A DNA stretch of 64,000 nt from Acuticoccus sp039034015. Its GTDB lineage: Bacteria > Pseudomonadota > Alphaproteobacteria > Rhizobiales > Amorphaceae. Shown in pieces: positions 52,597 through 60,782 of the stretch. Location: the NCBI GenBank assembly GCA_039034015.1, contig JBCCBM010000001.1, forward strand, positions 124,001 through 188,000, given 5' to 3'. A model generated the notes under the pieces. The model ran no database searches, was not told the origin of the DNA, and saw only the letters and a list, made by a program, of their open reading frames with translations. The translations under genes were made by a program, and so were the position numbers. How positions within the stretch are numbered: the stretch's first letter is position 1; every line of letters starts with the position of its first letter.

Positions 52597-53211
52597 TCAG
52601 GGGTAGAGCCGCGCCACCGCCCACTGATCGCCCTCTCGGGTGAACAAGAACCGGTCGTGGAGCCTAAAGGCGCCGTCGTGCCAAAACTCGATCTCAACCG
52701 GGGTGACGCGGAAGCCGGACCAAAACGGCGGCCGCGACGGGTTTTCCCCATGTGCCTCTTCCGCCGATTTTACCGCGGCCTCAAGGGTCGCCCGGTCAGG
52801 CAGGGGCCGGGATTGTTTGGACGCCCACGCCCCAATGCGGCTGCCGAGCGCGCGGGAGGCATAGTAGGCGTCCGCCTCCTCGGCGCTTACCGCGGACACG
52901 GTGCCGCGAATGCGCACTTGGCGGTGGAGGCTTTTCCAGTGAAAGAGCAGAGCGGCCTTGGGGTTTTGCGCCAGTTCCTGGGCTTTGGCGCTCTCAAGGT
53001 TTGTGTAAAACACAAAGCCGCGCGCGTCGTGCCCCTTGAGGAGAACGGTGCGCGCGTCGGGGAGGCCCGTGGCGTCCACGGTGGCCAGCGTCATGGCGTT
53101 GGGGTCGTTGGGCTCGCCCTTTGTGGCCTCGGCGAGCCAGGCGTCAAAGATGGCAAAAGGGTCGGGGGCGGGTTCAGCCTTGACCGCGGCGTCGTCGAGG
53201 GTCGCGCTCAT
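52597..53211 (-). CDS. pdxH: Pyridoxamine 5'-phosphate oxidase
   Basis: FMN enzyme giving pyridoxal 5'-phosphate. The 204-residue protein has DPNAMTLATVDATGLPDART, VLLKGHDARGFVFYTNLESA, KAALLFHWKSLHRQVRIRGT, RALGSRIGAWASKQSRPL and the C-terminal WHDGAFRLHDRFLFTR. The ATG at 53211 is followed by an expected N-terminal extension. It is divergent from the CbpA-like gene. Confidence 0.96.
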   Translation of the reverse strand: MSATLDDAAVKAEPAPDPFAIFDAWLAEATKGEPNDPNAMTLATVDATGLPDARTVLLKGHDARGFVFYTNLESAKAQELAQNPKAALLFHWKSLHRQVRIRGTVSAVSAEEADAYYASRALGSRIGAWASKQSRPLPDRATLEAAVKSAEEAHGENPSRPPFWSGFRVTPVEIEFWHDGAFRLHDRFLFTREGDQWAVARLYP

Positions 53212-53301
53212 CGTCTCTCTACACTACATAGTGGTGTCGGATAGCCCGACGTTCGCCGGCCTCAATCGCATGTAGGCCGGCACCCCTCAGAATGGAACCG
53301 C

Positions 53302-54276
53302 ATGGCGCGCGATCCCTACACCGTGCTTGGTGTCTCAAAATCCGCCTCGGAAAGCGAGATTAAGTCCGCCTACCGAAGGCTCGCCAAGCGCTACCACCCC
53401 GATACGAACGCGGACGATCCGCGGGCGCAAGAGCGCTTTTCCGAAGTGAACGGCGCCTACGAGATTGTCGGCGACAAAGACAAACGCCGCCAGTTCGACC
53501 GGGGCGAGATTGACGCAACCGGCCAACCGCGCTTCGTGAACCCCGGCTTTGGCCGCGGCAATGACCCGTTTGGCGGCTTTGGCGGGTTTGGCCAAAATCC
53601 GGGGCAGGGCGGGTCGAGCCGCACGTTCCGCTTTTCCACCGGCGGCAACGGCCCCTCCGGCGTCGACGAGATCTTGCGCGAGTTCATGGGGTCCGGCGCG
53701 CGCGGGGCCGAGCGCGCCACGGGTTTTGGCACCGGCGCGGAGAAAGAAAAGGGCGAGGACCTCGAAGTCGTCGTCACCGTCACGCTGGAAGATCTTGCAA
53801 GCCAAGACAAGCTGCGCGTCTCGCTCCCCACCGGGCGCACGGTTGATGTGCGCCTTCCGGCCGGCGCAGAGCCCGACCAGCAAATTCGCCTGCGCGGCCT
53901 TGGCCATGAGAACGCGGCGGGCGGGCCAGCGGGCGATGCGATCCTCACCCTTCGCATCGCCTCCCACACCCTTTTCAAGCGCGATGGGGCCAACGTTGCT
54001 CTCGACCTTCCCATCACGCTTTATGACGCGGTCTTGGGCGCAAAAGTGCGCGCGCCCACCCTCACAGGGTCGGTGAATGTGACGGTGCCGCCCGGCTCGT
54101 CAGGGGGCAAAACGCTGCGCCTTCGGGGGCTCGGGCTGCCGGCCAAGAGCGGCGGCAAGGGCGACCTTTTGGTGACGCTGCAGATCGACCTTCCGGTCGA
54201 TATGCCAGGCGACTTTATCGATATGATGGAGCGCTGGCGGGAAGACGCGCCCTACCAACCCCGCACGGGCGGATAG
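53302..54276 (+). CDS. CbpA-like DnaJ co-chaperone (type II, no zinc fingers)
   Basis: A 324-residue J-domain protein: J domain with DPYTVLGVSKSASESEIKSA and YHPDTNADD (HPD), then a Gly/Phe-rich region (GFGRGNDPFGGFGGFGQNPG). The C-terminal peptide-binding domains have GRTVDVRLPAGAEPDQQIRL and the repeat GSVNVTVPPGSSGGKTLRLR, ending DFIDMMERWREDAPY. The DnaJ zinc-finger CxxCxGxG repeats are absent. Its last 62 bases overlap the convergent C15 peptidase gene. Confidence 0.92.
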   Translation: MARDPYTVLGVSKSASESEIKSAYRRLAKRYHPDTNADDPRAQERFSEVNGAYEIVGDKDKRRQFDRGEIDATGQPRFVNPGFGRGNDPFGGFGGFGQNPGQGGSSRTFRFSTGGNGPSGVDEILREFMGSGARGAERATGFGTGAEKEKGEDLEVVVTVTLEDLASQDKLRVSLPTGRTVDVRLPAGAEPDQQIRLRGLGHENAAGGPAGDAILTLRIASHTLFKRDGANVALDLPITLYDAVLGAKVRAPTLTGSVNVTVPPGSSGGKTLRLRGLGLPAKSGGKGDLLVTLQIDLPVDMPGDFIDMMERWREDAPYQPRTGG

Positions 54277-54787
54277 CGGCAAGTTCGGCCGTCAGCCACA
54301 GGGCGTGGGCCAAAAGTCGCGCCATCGCGGTTTCGCCTCGCCCGGGCATTGGGATGTGCACAAAAAGGCTGTGGGGGGCCCGGGTGAGCACCGCCCGGTA
54401 CGTCGCGTTGCACACATACGCCCCCGGTGAGCGGCTTTCGACCACATCAAACCCCGCCCGCTGCGCCCGGGCCACAAGGGCCGCCACCGGCAACTGCGAA
54501 TAGCGCGCAATGCCCCCAGAGCTTGGCCGCGCGCCGGCATGGTCGGGCAGCGGCGCGTCCCGCCCGTGGGCGAGCGCTTCATACCGAACGCGCCGGGCGC
54601 TGGTGGCAACGCCGAACAAAAGCACTGTCTCTCCCCGCGGCACGTCGCCAACGCCGCTGGTGTCCCAAAGGGTGGGAAGTACGCGCACCGCAACGCCGGG
54701 GAGGGCGGCGGCGTCCACCAGCTCTGCGAGCCGCCCGCTCGGGTTTTCCGGAACGCCGGGGAAGGGGCCAAACCCTGTGACAATCAC
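54215..54787 (-). CDS. Peptidase C15 (pyroglutamyl-peptidase I-like)
   Basis: A 190-residue cysteine peptidase with the family start IVTGFGPFPGVPENPSGRLA and nucleophile segment SPGAYVCNATYRAVL (Cys). The His region is FVHIPMPGRG. The GTG start has GGAGG seven bases upstream. Some of the middle is divergent from enteric Pcp, so substrate specificity for pyroglutamyl peptides is not sure. The C-terminal tail overlaps the dnaJ-like gene on the other strand and is probably not conserved. Confidence 0.83.
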   Translation of the reverse strand: MIVTGFGPFPGVPENPSGRLAELVDAAALPGVAVRVLPTLWDTSGVGDVPRGETVLLFGVATSARRVRYEALAHGRDAPLPDHAGARPSSGGIARYSQLPVAALVARAQRAGFDVVESRSPGAYVCNATYRAVLTRAPHSLFVHIPMPGRGETAMARLLAHALWLTAELAAIRPCGVGRARLPASAPSYR

Positions 54788-54809
54788 GCCGGTCCTCCTG
54801 CGTCTGACA

Positions 54810-54930
54810 GCGTATCGACCGACCTGTTTGAATCAAACAGGTCGACCAGTTGATGCGCCAGACTTCATCGACGAGCGCCTTTTGCCCGATCAGGTTGATC
54901 CAACCTGATCGGGCGGCGCTCTAGCCGCGC
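54810..54930. repeat. Dispersed double-hairpin repeat, copy B
   Basis: About 121 bases, roughly 90% identical to copy A at 44049-44168. The hairpins CGACCTGTTT / AAACAGGTCG and CCCGATCAGGTTG / CAACCTGATCGGG are both perfect here, and the differences between copies sit mostly in loops and between stems. It runs into the 3' end of meaB, so the meaB stop (54865-54867) and its last 21 or so codons are repeat sequence. Confidence 0.88.
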
Positions 54931-55878
54931 CAAAATGCGCTGCGCCCCGTCGGTGGGCGACAATTCGCCCGCCGCCACCGCCGCTTCGACCCCCGCCGTC
55001 ATGTCGCCGGCGCGGGCGGAAAGGTGTGCCACAAGGCCATCGTGCACCATGTCGCGCATCCAGCTCACATTTTGCGCGCGCCGGCGGGCGGCAAACGCGC
55101 CGGATTGCTCCTGCGCGGCGCGGTGGTCCATCACCGCTGCCCAAAGCGCCGAAAGGCCGGCCCCCGTGGCGCCTGAAAGCGTCAAAACCCTGGGCGGCGC
55201 GTGGGGCGCCAGGATTTTGACCGCACTCAAAAGGTCGGCCGCAGCCTTCTTGGCAAGGTTCGCTGCCTCGCCATCGGCCTTGTTGACAGCGATGATGTCG
55301 GCGGTCTCCAAAACGCCCTTCTTAATGCCCTGGAGTTCATCCCCGCTGCCAGGCAGCGAGAGCGCCAAAAAGGTGTCCACCATCGACGCAACCGCGGTTT
55401 CGGATTGGCCGACGCCCACGGTCTCCACAATCACAACATCATAGCCGGCAGCCTCGGCAAGAAGCATGGTTTCGCGCGTGCGGGCGTGGACGCCGCCCAG
55501 CGTGCCGGCGGAGGGGGAGGGGCGCACAAAGGCCTCGCGCGCCGTGGACAGCTTTGCCATGCGCGTCTTGTCGCCCAAAATCGCGCCGCCGGTTTTGGTG
55601 GAGGATGGGTCGATGGCAAGCACTGCGACGCGTCGCCCCTGTGCGATCAGCGCCATGCCGAGGGCATCGATGAGGGTCGATTTTCCCACCCCCGGCGGCC
55701 CCGTGATCCCAAGGCGCACGCTGTGGCCGGTGGCGCGCATGAGGGCCGACAACAGGCGCCCCGCGTCGGCCCGGTGGTCGGCGCGGGTGGATTCAATCAG
55801 CGTGATGGCGCGGGCAAGGGCGGCACGGTCCCCCGCGCGGACCTTGTCCGGTGCGACGCTCAGGCCTTTGCCTGCCAC
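54865..55878 (-). CDS. meaB: Methylmalonyl-CoA mutase-associated GTPase MeaB
   Basis: A G3E-type P-loop GTPase that gates and protects the B12-dependent mutase. It has Walker A GITGPPGVGKSTLIDALGMA, AVLAIDPSSTKTGGAILGDK, the switch region TVGVGQSETAVASMVDTFL and NKAD for guanine. 337 residues; the last part (RLERRPIRLDQPDRAKGARR) is encoded by repeat copy B and is unlikely to be native. GTG 55878 overlaps the upstream lipoprotein gene by 19 bases. It lies in the same run as scpA and mutA but after cdd and two other genes. Confidence 0.94.
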   Translation of the reverse strand: MAGKGLSVAPDKVRAGDRAALARAITLIESTRADHRADAGRLLSALMRATGHSVRLGITGPPGVGKSTLIDALGMALIAQGRRVAVLAIDPSSTKTGGAILGDKTRMAKLSTAREAFVRPSPSAGTLGGVHARTRETMLLAEAAGYDVVIVETVGVGQSETAVASMVDTFLALSLPGSGDELQGIKKGVLETADIIAVNKADGEAANLAKKAAADLLSAVKILAPHAPPRVLTLSGATGAGLSALWAAVMDHRAAQEQSGAFAARRRAQNVSWMRDMVHDGLVAHLSARAGDMTAGVEAAVAAGELSPTDGAQRILARLERRPIRLDQPDRAKGARR

Positions 55879-56432
55879 ACGATGCGCTGCAACTCGGCCC
55901 GCTCCAGCGCGTCGGCGGAGGGCAGGCGATCAAACGGCCCCTCAAATTGCGGGATCGCGAAAATGAGCGTCACATTCTTGGATTTTTTGGCCTTGCACAC
56001 GGCCATGCCGCGCCAAAGCTTTGTGCCGTTGCGGCAATCGCGGCGGGCGACACGCGCCTGCGCCATCGTCATGCCGATGCGCTCCCCGTTGGGGCCTTCC
56101 AGATGCTGGGAGACGCCGTGGATCTCGCCCACCGTCTTGCCCGCCTTAAAGAACTGGACGGCCTGCGTCTCGTTGATGAAGGCGGCGTGGGTCCAAGCCG
56201 TGCCCGTTTCACGCGCGGTTTGGATGGAGCGGATGTCGGCCCCGGGCGCAACGCCCGCCAGCGCCTCCTCCGCATAGGGCGTGCCGGAGCGCACTTTGCC
56301 CACCCCATCATCGGTGATTGAAAGCCAGGTGGCGTCGGACACGCTGGCAAGATCGGCCGGCGTGACGGGCGCTGCGGTGGTGCAGCCGGCAACCGCCAGG
56401 CCGAACGCGATGAGGATGGCAACCTGTTTCAT
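55860..56432 (-). CDS. Predicted lipoprotein
   Basis: A 190-residue protein with the lipoprotein signal KQVAILIAFGLAVAGCTTAA (lipobox VAGC). The mature domain has ADLASVSDATWLSITDDGVG, WTHAAFINETQAVQFFKAGK and HGVSQHLEGPNGERIGMTMA, and cysteines in RRDCRNGTKLWRGMAVCKAK. I do not recognise the family. Its 3' end overlaps the meaB start by 19 bases, implying coupled translation. Confidence 0.72.
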   Translation of the reverse strand: MKQVAILIAFGLAVAGCTTAAPVTPADLASVSDATWLSITDDGVGKVRSGTPYAEEALAGVAPGADIRSIQTARETGTAWTHAAFINETQAVQFFKAGKTVGEIHGVSQHLEGPNGERIGMTMAQARVARRDCRNGTKLWRGMAVCKAKKSKNVTLIFAIPQFEGPFDRLPSADALERAELQRIVWQAKA

Positions 56433-56517
56433 GGCGGCGAGGTTAACGCGGGCGGGCGCGCGTGTCAGGCCGCGGTTGACACAACGGCTAACCAATCACC
56501 AACACATCCCCGCGATT

Positions 56518-56760
56518 TTACTGGGTCTGCCGCGGCGCCACGGGCACCGGCCGCTCCACCAGGGTGGGGATGGCGCCCTGATTGTTGATCTCGTAGTTGG
56601 AGACCTCCACCTCGACCTTAGACGTCTGGGGCCGTTCAACCTCCTGCAGCGCCTCGCCTCGGATGATGTTGTCATCAATCACGCGCACGCCGCCATCTGC
56701 TGTTTGCGCAACGGCAAGGGTGGGGGAAAACGCGATCACAAATGCGAAAAACTGTTTCAT
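56518..56760 (-). CDS. Small secreted protein, 80 residues
   Basis: ATG 56760 starts KQFFAFVIAFSPTLAVAQ, a signal peptide with cleavage after AVAQ or AVA. The mature 60 residues are acidic then Pro-rich (RVIDDNIIRGEALQEVERPQ, ending RPVPVAPRQTQ) with no cysteine. It probably lies in the periplasm. No family is recognised; it sits between cdd and the lipoprotein gene on the same strand with normal spacing. Confidence 0.62.
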   Translation of the reverse strand: MKQFFAFVIAFSPTLAVAQTADGGVRVIDDNIIRGEALQEVERPQTSKVEVEVSNYEINNQGAIPTLVERPVPVAPRQTQ

Positions 56761-56822
56761 CCAAACCTCATTTGACTGAGTGGTGAACTCAGCCATTGAG
56801 GACGAAGTTCCTTGGCGGACGC

Positions 56823-57260
56823 TCAAGTGTCCGCGTTGCCCAGTGCGCCGGGCCCGAAGGCGTGGGGGAGAAGGTCGGCAAGCGTCACCGTGAGGGGCGT
56901 TCCGCCGCTGTTGGGCGCAATGTGCACGGTGAGGTGAGGCGGGCAAAACTCTGCGAGGATTTGCCGGCAGCGGCCGCAGGGGGTCGCCAAAACGGGCTCT
57001 TCGGGTGCCTCCGCCCGGTAGCCCACGACCGCGAGGGCGCGAAATCCTTTGGCGCCTGCCGTCACCGCGGCCATCATCGCGTTCGTCTCGGCGCAAAGGC
57101 CAAGGCCGTAGGACGCGTTTTCAATGTTGGGCGCGCAAAAGATGCGGCCGTCGGCGGCGAGCAGCGCCGCGCCCACATGAAACTTTGAGTAGGGCGCATA
57201 GGCGCTGTCGGCCGCCGCCTTTGCGCGCTCGGCCAGCGCCTTCAGGTCACTCGGCTGCAT
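56823..57260 (-). CDS. cdd: Cytidine deaminase
   Basis: A 145-residue zinc enzyme that deaminates cytidine and deoxycytidine. It has AYAPYSKFHVGAALLAADGR, the motif NIENASYGLGLCAETNAMMA (Zn Cys, catalytic Glu) and TPCGRCRQILAEFCPP (PCxxC zinc ligands). The start is ATG 57260, overlapping the scpA stop region by 14 bases, so the genes are co-transcribed. Confidence 0.95.
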   Translation of the reverse strand: MQPSDLKALAERAKAAADSAYAPYSKFHVGAALLAADGRIFCAPNIENASYGLGLCAETNAMMAAVTAGAKGFRALAVVGYRAEAPEEPVLATPCGRCRQILAEFCPPHLTVHIAPNSGGTPLTVTLADLLPHAFGPGALGNADT

Positions 57261-59385
57261 CGCGGGCCGGGTTGTGCCGCGCTGCCAACAGAGCGATCAG
57301 CTTTTCGGCCGCATCCGCCACCACCGTGCCGGGGAGGAAGACGGCCGCCGCGCCCATGTCCGAGAGCGTTGCAACATCGGCCGGTGGGATCACGCCGCCA
57401 ATGGCAATCAAGATGTCGTCCCGCCCCTCTGCGGACAGGGCGGCCATCAATTCGGGCAGCAGCGCGAGGTGAGAGCCTGCGAGGGAGGAGACGCCCAGGA
57501 TGTGAACATCGTTGTCGATCGCTTGGCGTGCGCACTCGTCGGGCGTTGCGAAAAGTGGGCCGATATCAACGTCAAAGCCAAGGTCCGCGAAGGCGGAGGC
57601 GATCACTTTTTGGCCGCGATCGTGCCCGTCCTGGCCCATTTTGGCGACCAGGATGCGCGGGCGCCGCCCTTCCGCCTCCGCAAAGCGATCGGCGGCCTCG
57701 CGCACCGCATCCACCCGTGCGCCCATGGTGCCGGCCTCCCGCTTATAAACGCCGGTGATGGCGGTGATGCTTGCGGTGTGGCGGCCAAAGGCGGCCTCCA
57801 TGGCATCGCTGATCTCGCCCACCGTGGCGTGGCGCCGGGCCGCCTCCACCGACAGCGCAAGGAGGTTGCCCTTGCCGCGCGCGCCGTTGGTGAGCGCGTC
57901 AAGGGCCGCGCGGGTGGCGCGCTCGTCCCGCTCGGCGCGCAGGCGGGTGAGTTTTTCCTCCTGCCGGCGGCGCACATCGGCGTTGTCGACCTTGAGAACC
58001 TCGATGGGCTCTTCTTCCTCCGCGTGGTAGCGGTTGACGCCAACGACCGTCTGCGCGCCCGCATCGATGCGCGCCTGGGCCCGTGCGGCGGCTTCCTCAA
58101 TGCGCAGTTTTGGGGTGCCCGCCTCAATGGCTTTGGCCATGCCGCCCATGGCCTCCACTTCGGCAATGTGTTCCCGGGCGCGGGCCTCAAGGTCGGCCGT
58201 CAACCGTTCCACGCCGGTGGAGCCGCCCCAGGGGTCGATGAAGCGCGTCATGCCCGCCTCCTCGGCGAGGACGAGCTGCGTGTTGCGCGCAATGCGGGCC
58301 GAAAAGTCGGTGGGGAGGGCGAGCGCCTCATCAAGCGCGTTGGTGTGGAGGCTTTGTGTGCCGCCGGCGGTGGCGGCGAGCGCTTCGATCATGGTCCGCG
58401 CGACGTTGTTGTAGACATCTTGCGCGGTGAGCGACCAGCCGGAGGTTTGGCAGTGGGCGCGCAAGGAGAGCGAGCGCGGGTCTTTCGGCGCAAATTCGCG
58501 GCCCACAAGGTCGGCCCAGAGCCGCCGCGCGGCGCGCATTTTGGCGACCTCCATGAAGTAATTCATGCCGATCGCCCAGAAGAACGAGAGGCGCGGGGCA
58601 AAGGCATCCACATCAAGCCCGGCGCTCCGGCCGGCGCGGATGTATTCAAGCCCGTTTGCGAGGGTGTAGGCCAGTTCAAGGTCCGCCGTCGCCCCGGCCT
58701 CCTGCATATGATAGCCGGAAATGGAGATCGAATTATACTTTGGCATGTTTTGCGCGGTGTACGCAAAGATGTCCGAAACAATCCGCATCGACGGCTGCGG
58801 TGGGTAAATGAAGGTGTTGCGGACCATGAACTCTTTTAAGATGTCGTTCTGGATGGTCCCTTTCAGGTCTTTTTGGGCGACGCCCTGTTCTTCGGCCGCC
58901 ACAATGTAAAGCGCCAGTACGGGCAAGACTGCGCCGTTCATGGTCATCGACACGGTCATCTCGCCGAGCGGAATCTTGTCGAAGAGCGTGCGCATGTCGA
59001 GGATGGAATCGATGGCAACGCCCGCCATGCCCACATCGCCGGAGACGCGCGGGTGATCGCTGTCGTAGCCCCGGTGGGTGGCAAGGTCGAACGCGACCGA
59101 TAGGCCCTTTTGCCCGGCGGCAAGGTTGCGCCGATAAAAGGCGTTGGATGCCTCCGCCGTCGAGAAGCCCGCATATTGGCGGATCGTCCACGGTTTTTGG
59201 ACGTACATGGTGGGGTACGGGCCGCGCAAAAACGGCGCTGCGCCGGGGACGGTTTCAAGGTCGATCCCGTCCCGGCTGCCCCGGGCGGCCACATCAATGC
59301 CCTCCGGCGTGAGGGTGGTCCCCCCCTCCGGCGCGGCGAGTCTTTTTCGCGAAAAGGGCGTGTTGGCGAAGGACGGGATGGTCAT
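57247..59385 (-). CDS. scpA: Methylmalonyl-CoA mutase, large (alpha) subunit
   Basis: An adenosylcobalamin mutase interconverting methylmalonyl-CoA and succinyl-CoA. The 712-residue protein has RGPYPTMYVQKPWTIRQYAG, FDLATHRGYDSDHPRVSGDV and CQTSGWSLTAQDVYNNVART. The C-terminal B12-binding domain shows the lower-ligand motif GQDGHDRGQKVIA. Its ATG overlaps the mutA stop by four bases (ATGA). In purple bacteria the enzyme can serve the ethylmalonyl-CoA or propionate routes. Confidence 0.95.
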   Translation of the reverse strand: MTIPSFANTPFSRKRLAAPEGGTTLTPEGIDVAARGSRDGIDLETVPGAAPFLRGPYPTMYVQKPWTIRQYAGFSTAEASNAFYRRNLAAGQKGLSVAFDLATHRGYDSDHPRVSGDVGMAGVAIDSILDMRTLFDKIPLGEMTVSMTMNGAVLPVLALYIVAAEEQGVAQKDLKGTIQNDILKEFMVRNTFIYPPQPSMRIVSDIFAYTAQNMPKYNSISISGYHMQEAGATADLELAYTLANGLEYIRAGRSAGLDVDAFAPRLSFFWAIGMNYFMEVAKMRAARRLWADLVGREFAPKDPRSLSLRAHCQTSGWSLTAQDVYNNVARTMIEALAATAGGTQSLHTNALDEALALPTDFSARIARNTQLVLAEEAGMTRFIDPWGGSTGVERLTADLEARAREHIAEVEAMGGMAKAIEAGTPKLRIEEAAARAQARIDAGAQTVVGVNRYHAEEEEPIEVLKVDNADVRRRQEEKLTRLRAERDERATRAALDALTNGARGKGNLLALSVEAARRHATVGEISDAMEAAFGRHTASITAITGVYKREAGTMGARVDAVREAADRFAEAEGRRPRILVAKMGQDGHDRGQKVIASAFADLGFDVDIGPLFATPDECARQAIDNDVHILGVSSLAGSHLALLPELMAALSAEGRDDILIAIGGVIPPADVATLSDMGAAAVFLPGTVVADAAEKLIALLAARHNPARDAAE

Positions 59386-60713
59386 GGGGCCTCTCCAATC
59401 GCGCCAAGGGGCGGGAAGGCGGGCGTTGTGGCAAGCGAGAGCGCCCGGCCGTCCTTCGCCGCCGCCATCAGCGCCGCGAACGGGCCGGTGATGCGCTCCC
59501 CTTCGCGCGGGGTCGCCGGTGTGGGCGGCGGGGCGGTGTCGGGCGTCGTGGGTGGGTGTTTTGTGACGCCAATGAGGGTGCGCGGGCGGGCCTTTGCGGC
59601 GTCGAGGCGGGTTTTGAGCTCGGCCGCGGTTCGCCAGCCGGGCGCGCCCTCGCCAAGGGTTTTGAAAAGCGCCCAGGCCGCTTCGCCGAGTGTATCGGTG
59701 AGCGCTTCCAGCGTGCCAGACCCTTCGGCGGGGTCCGAAAGGAGCGCAATGTGGCCCTCGTCTTGGAGGAGGGCGCTGATGTTGCGCCCCATCCGCGCCC
59801 CAAACGGCGCGCCGCTGCCATCGAACGGGGGGAGGCGCACACTGTCCGCACCGCCAAGCATCGCGCCCATGGCCGCCCCTGTGAGGCGCAACAGGTTGGT
59901 GGGCCGGTCGCTCGGCGCAAGGGTCGACGCTGTGGCGATTGCGTGGATTTCGGCCGGGATGGCAAAGCCAAAACCCTCGCCGAGGAGGGCGTGGATTGCG
60001 CGCATGGCGCGGACTTTTGCAAGGGTCACGAAGACGTCGGCCGATGCGCCGAGGCGGATGCTGGTGCGCGCCGCGATGGCTTCCGCGGCGTGGCCGGCCG
60101 CAAGGCCCTCGCGCAGGATTTCAGCAAAGTGGAGCGTTGCGACGGCAAGCTCTTCGGCCGGTGCAAGGCCCGCTTCGGCGGCCACCGCGCCGTCGGCCAC
60201 GAAGCGGGTGCCGGCGACGGCGGTGGCGTCGATGGCGTCGCTGACGGTGGGGAGGGCGGCGTGGAGTGTGCGGGGCAGCGTTCCGCGCCGTTCGCAAAGG
60301 GTGAGGAGGAGGGCGAGTGCGGCGGGGGCGCTGTCGCCCGCGTCGATGTGGAGGTCGATGAGGTCGAGGGAGACGCCATCCAGGGTTTGGTCGAGATCGT
60401 CGACGGTGTTGATGGTGAGGCCGATGTGGCCGGGGCGGGCGCCGGCGAACACGAGGGCAAGGCCTGTTGCGCCGTTTGTAAGGTCGGCGCGGGCGGTGGC
60501 GGCGGCCCCGTCGATGTGGACGGGCTGGACGATGGCAGCGTTGTCGCCGGTGGGGCGGCCGGCGTAGCGCGGGGGGGCGGCGGGGGCGAAGGGGGTGAGG
60601 CTGCCGCGGGCGCCCAGGATTGCGGAGAGGTCGGCATCCAGCGTCTCCCGCGGTGCGCCCTTGAGCGCGCGGTCGGCGAGCTTGTGCCAGCGCTCCATCA
60701 CCCCATCGGACAT
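59382..60713 (-). CDS. mutA: Methylmalonyl-CoA mutase, small (beta) subunit
   Basis: The non-catalytic partner of the mutase. 443 residues; the TIM-barrel-like region has the pattern of the large subunit, but there is no DxHxxG B12 motif. The sequence includes FVADGAVAAEAGLAPAEELA, RLGASADVFVTLAKVRAMR and LLRLTGAAMGAMLGGADSVR. ATG 60713 has AAGGAGG eight bases upstream. It is on the short side for MutA (often 460-610), so it may lack part of the C-terminus. It leads the mutA-scpA-cdd run and is divergent from the M20 peptidase. Confidence 0.9.
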   Translation of the reverse strand: MSDGVMERWHKLADRALKGAPRETLDADLSAILGARGSLTPFAPAAPPRYAGRPTGDNAAIVQPVHIDGAAATARADLTNGATGLALVFAGARPGHIGLTINTVDDLDQTLDGVSLDLIDLHIDAGDSAPAALALLLTLCERRGTLPRTLHAALPTVSDAIDATAVAGTRFVADGAVAAEAGLAPAEELAVATLHFAEILREGLAAGHAAEAIAARTSIRLGASADVFVTLAKVRAMRAIHALLGEGFGFAIPAEIHAIATASTLAPSDRPTNLLRLTGAAMGAMLGGADSVRLPPFDGSGAPFGARMGRNISALLQDEGHIALLSDPAEGSGTLEALTDTLGEAAWALFKTLGEGAPGWRTAAELKTRLDAAKARPRTLIGVTKHPPTTPDTAPPPTPATPREGERITGPFAALMAAAKDGRALSLATTPAFPPLGAIGEAP

Positions 60714-60782
60714 CGGCCATCCTCCTTGCCGTTCAAATATGCTTGGATCACCCGAACTGGCAATGCGAGGAGTTTTGAGGCC

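Noticed and set aside
60714..60782. Cobalamin riboswitch upstream of mutA
   Set aside because: The divergent gap is only 69 bases and shows no B12-box sequence.
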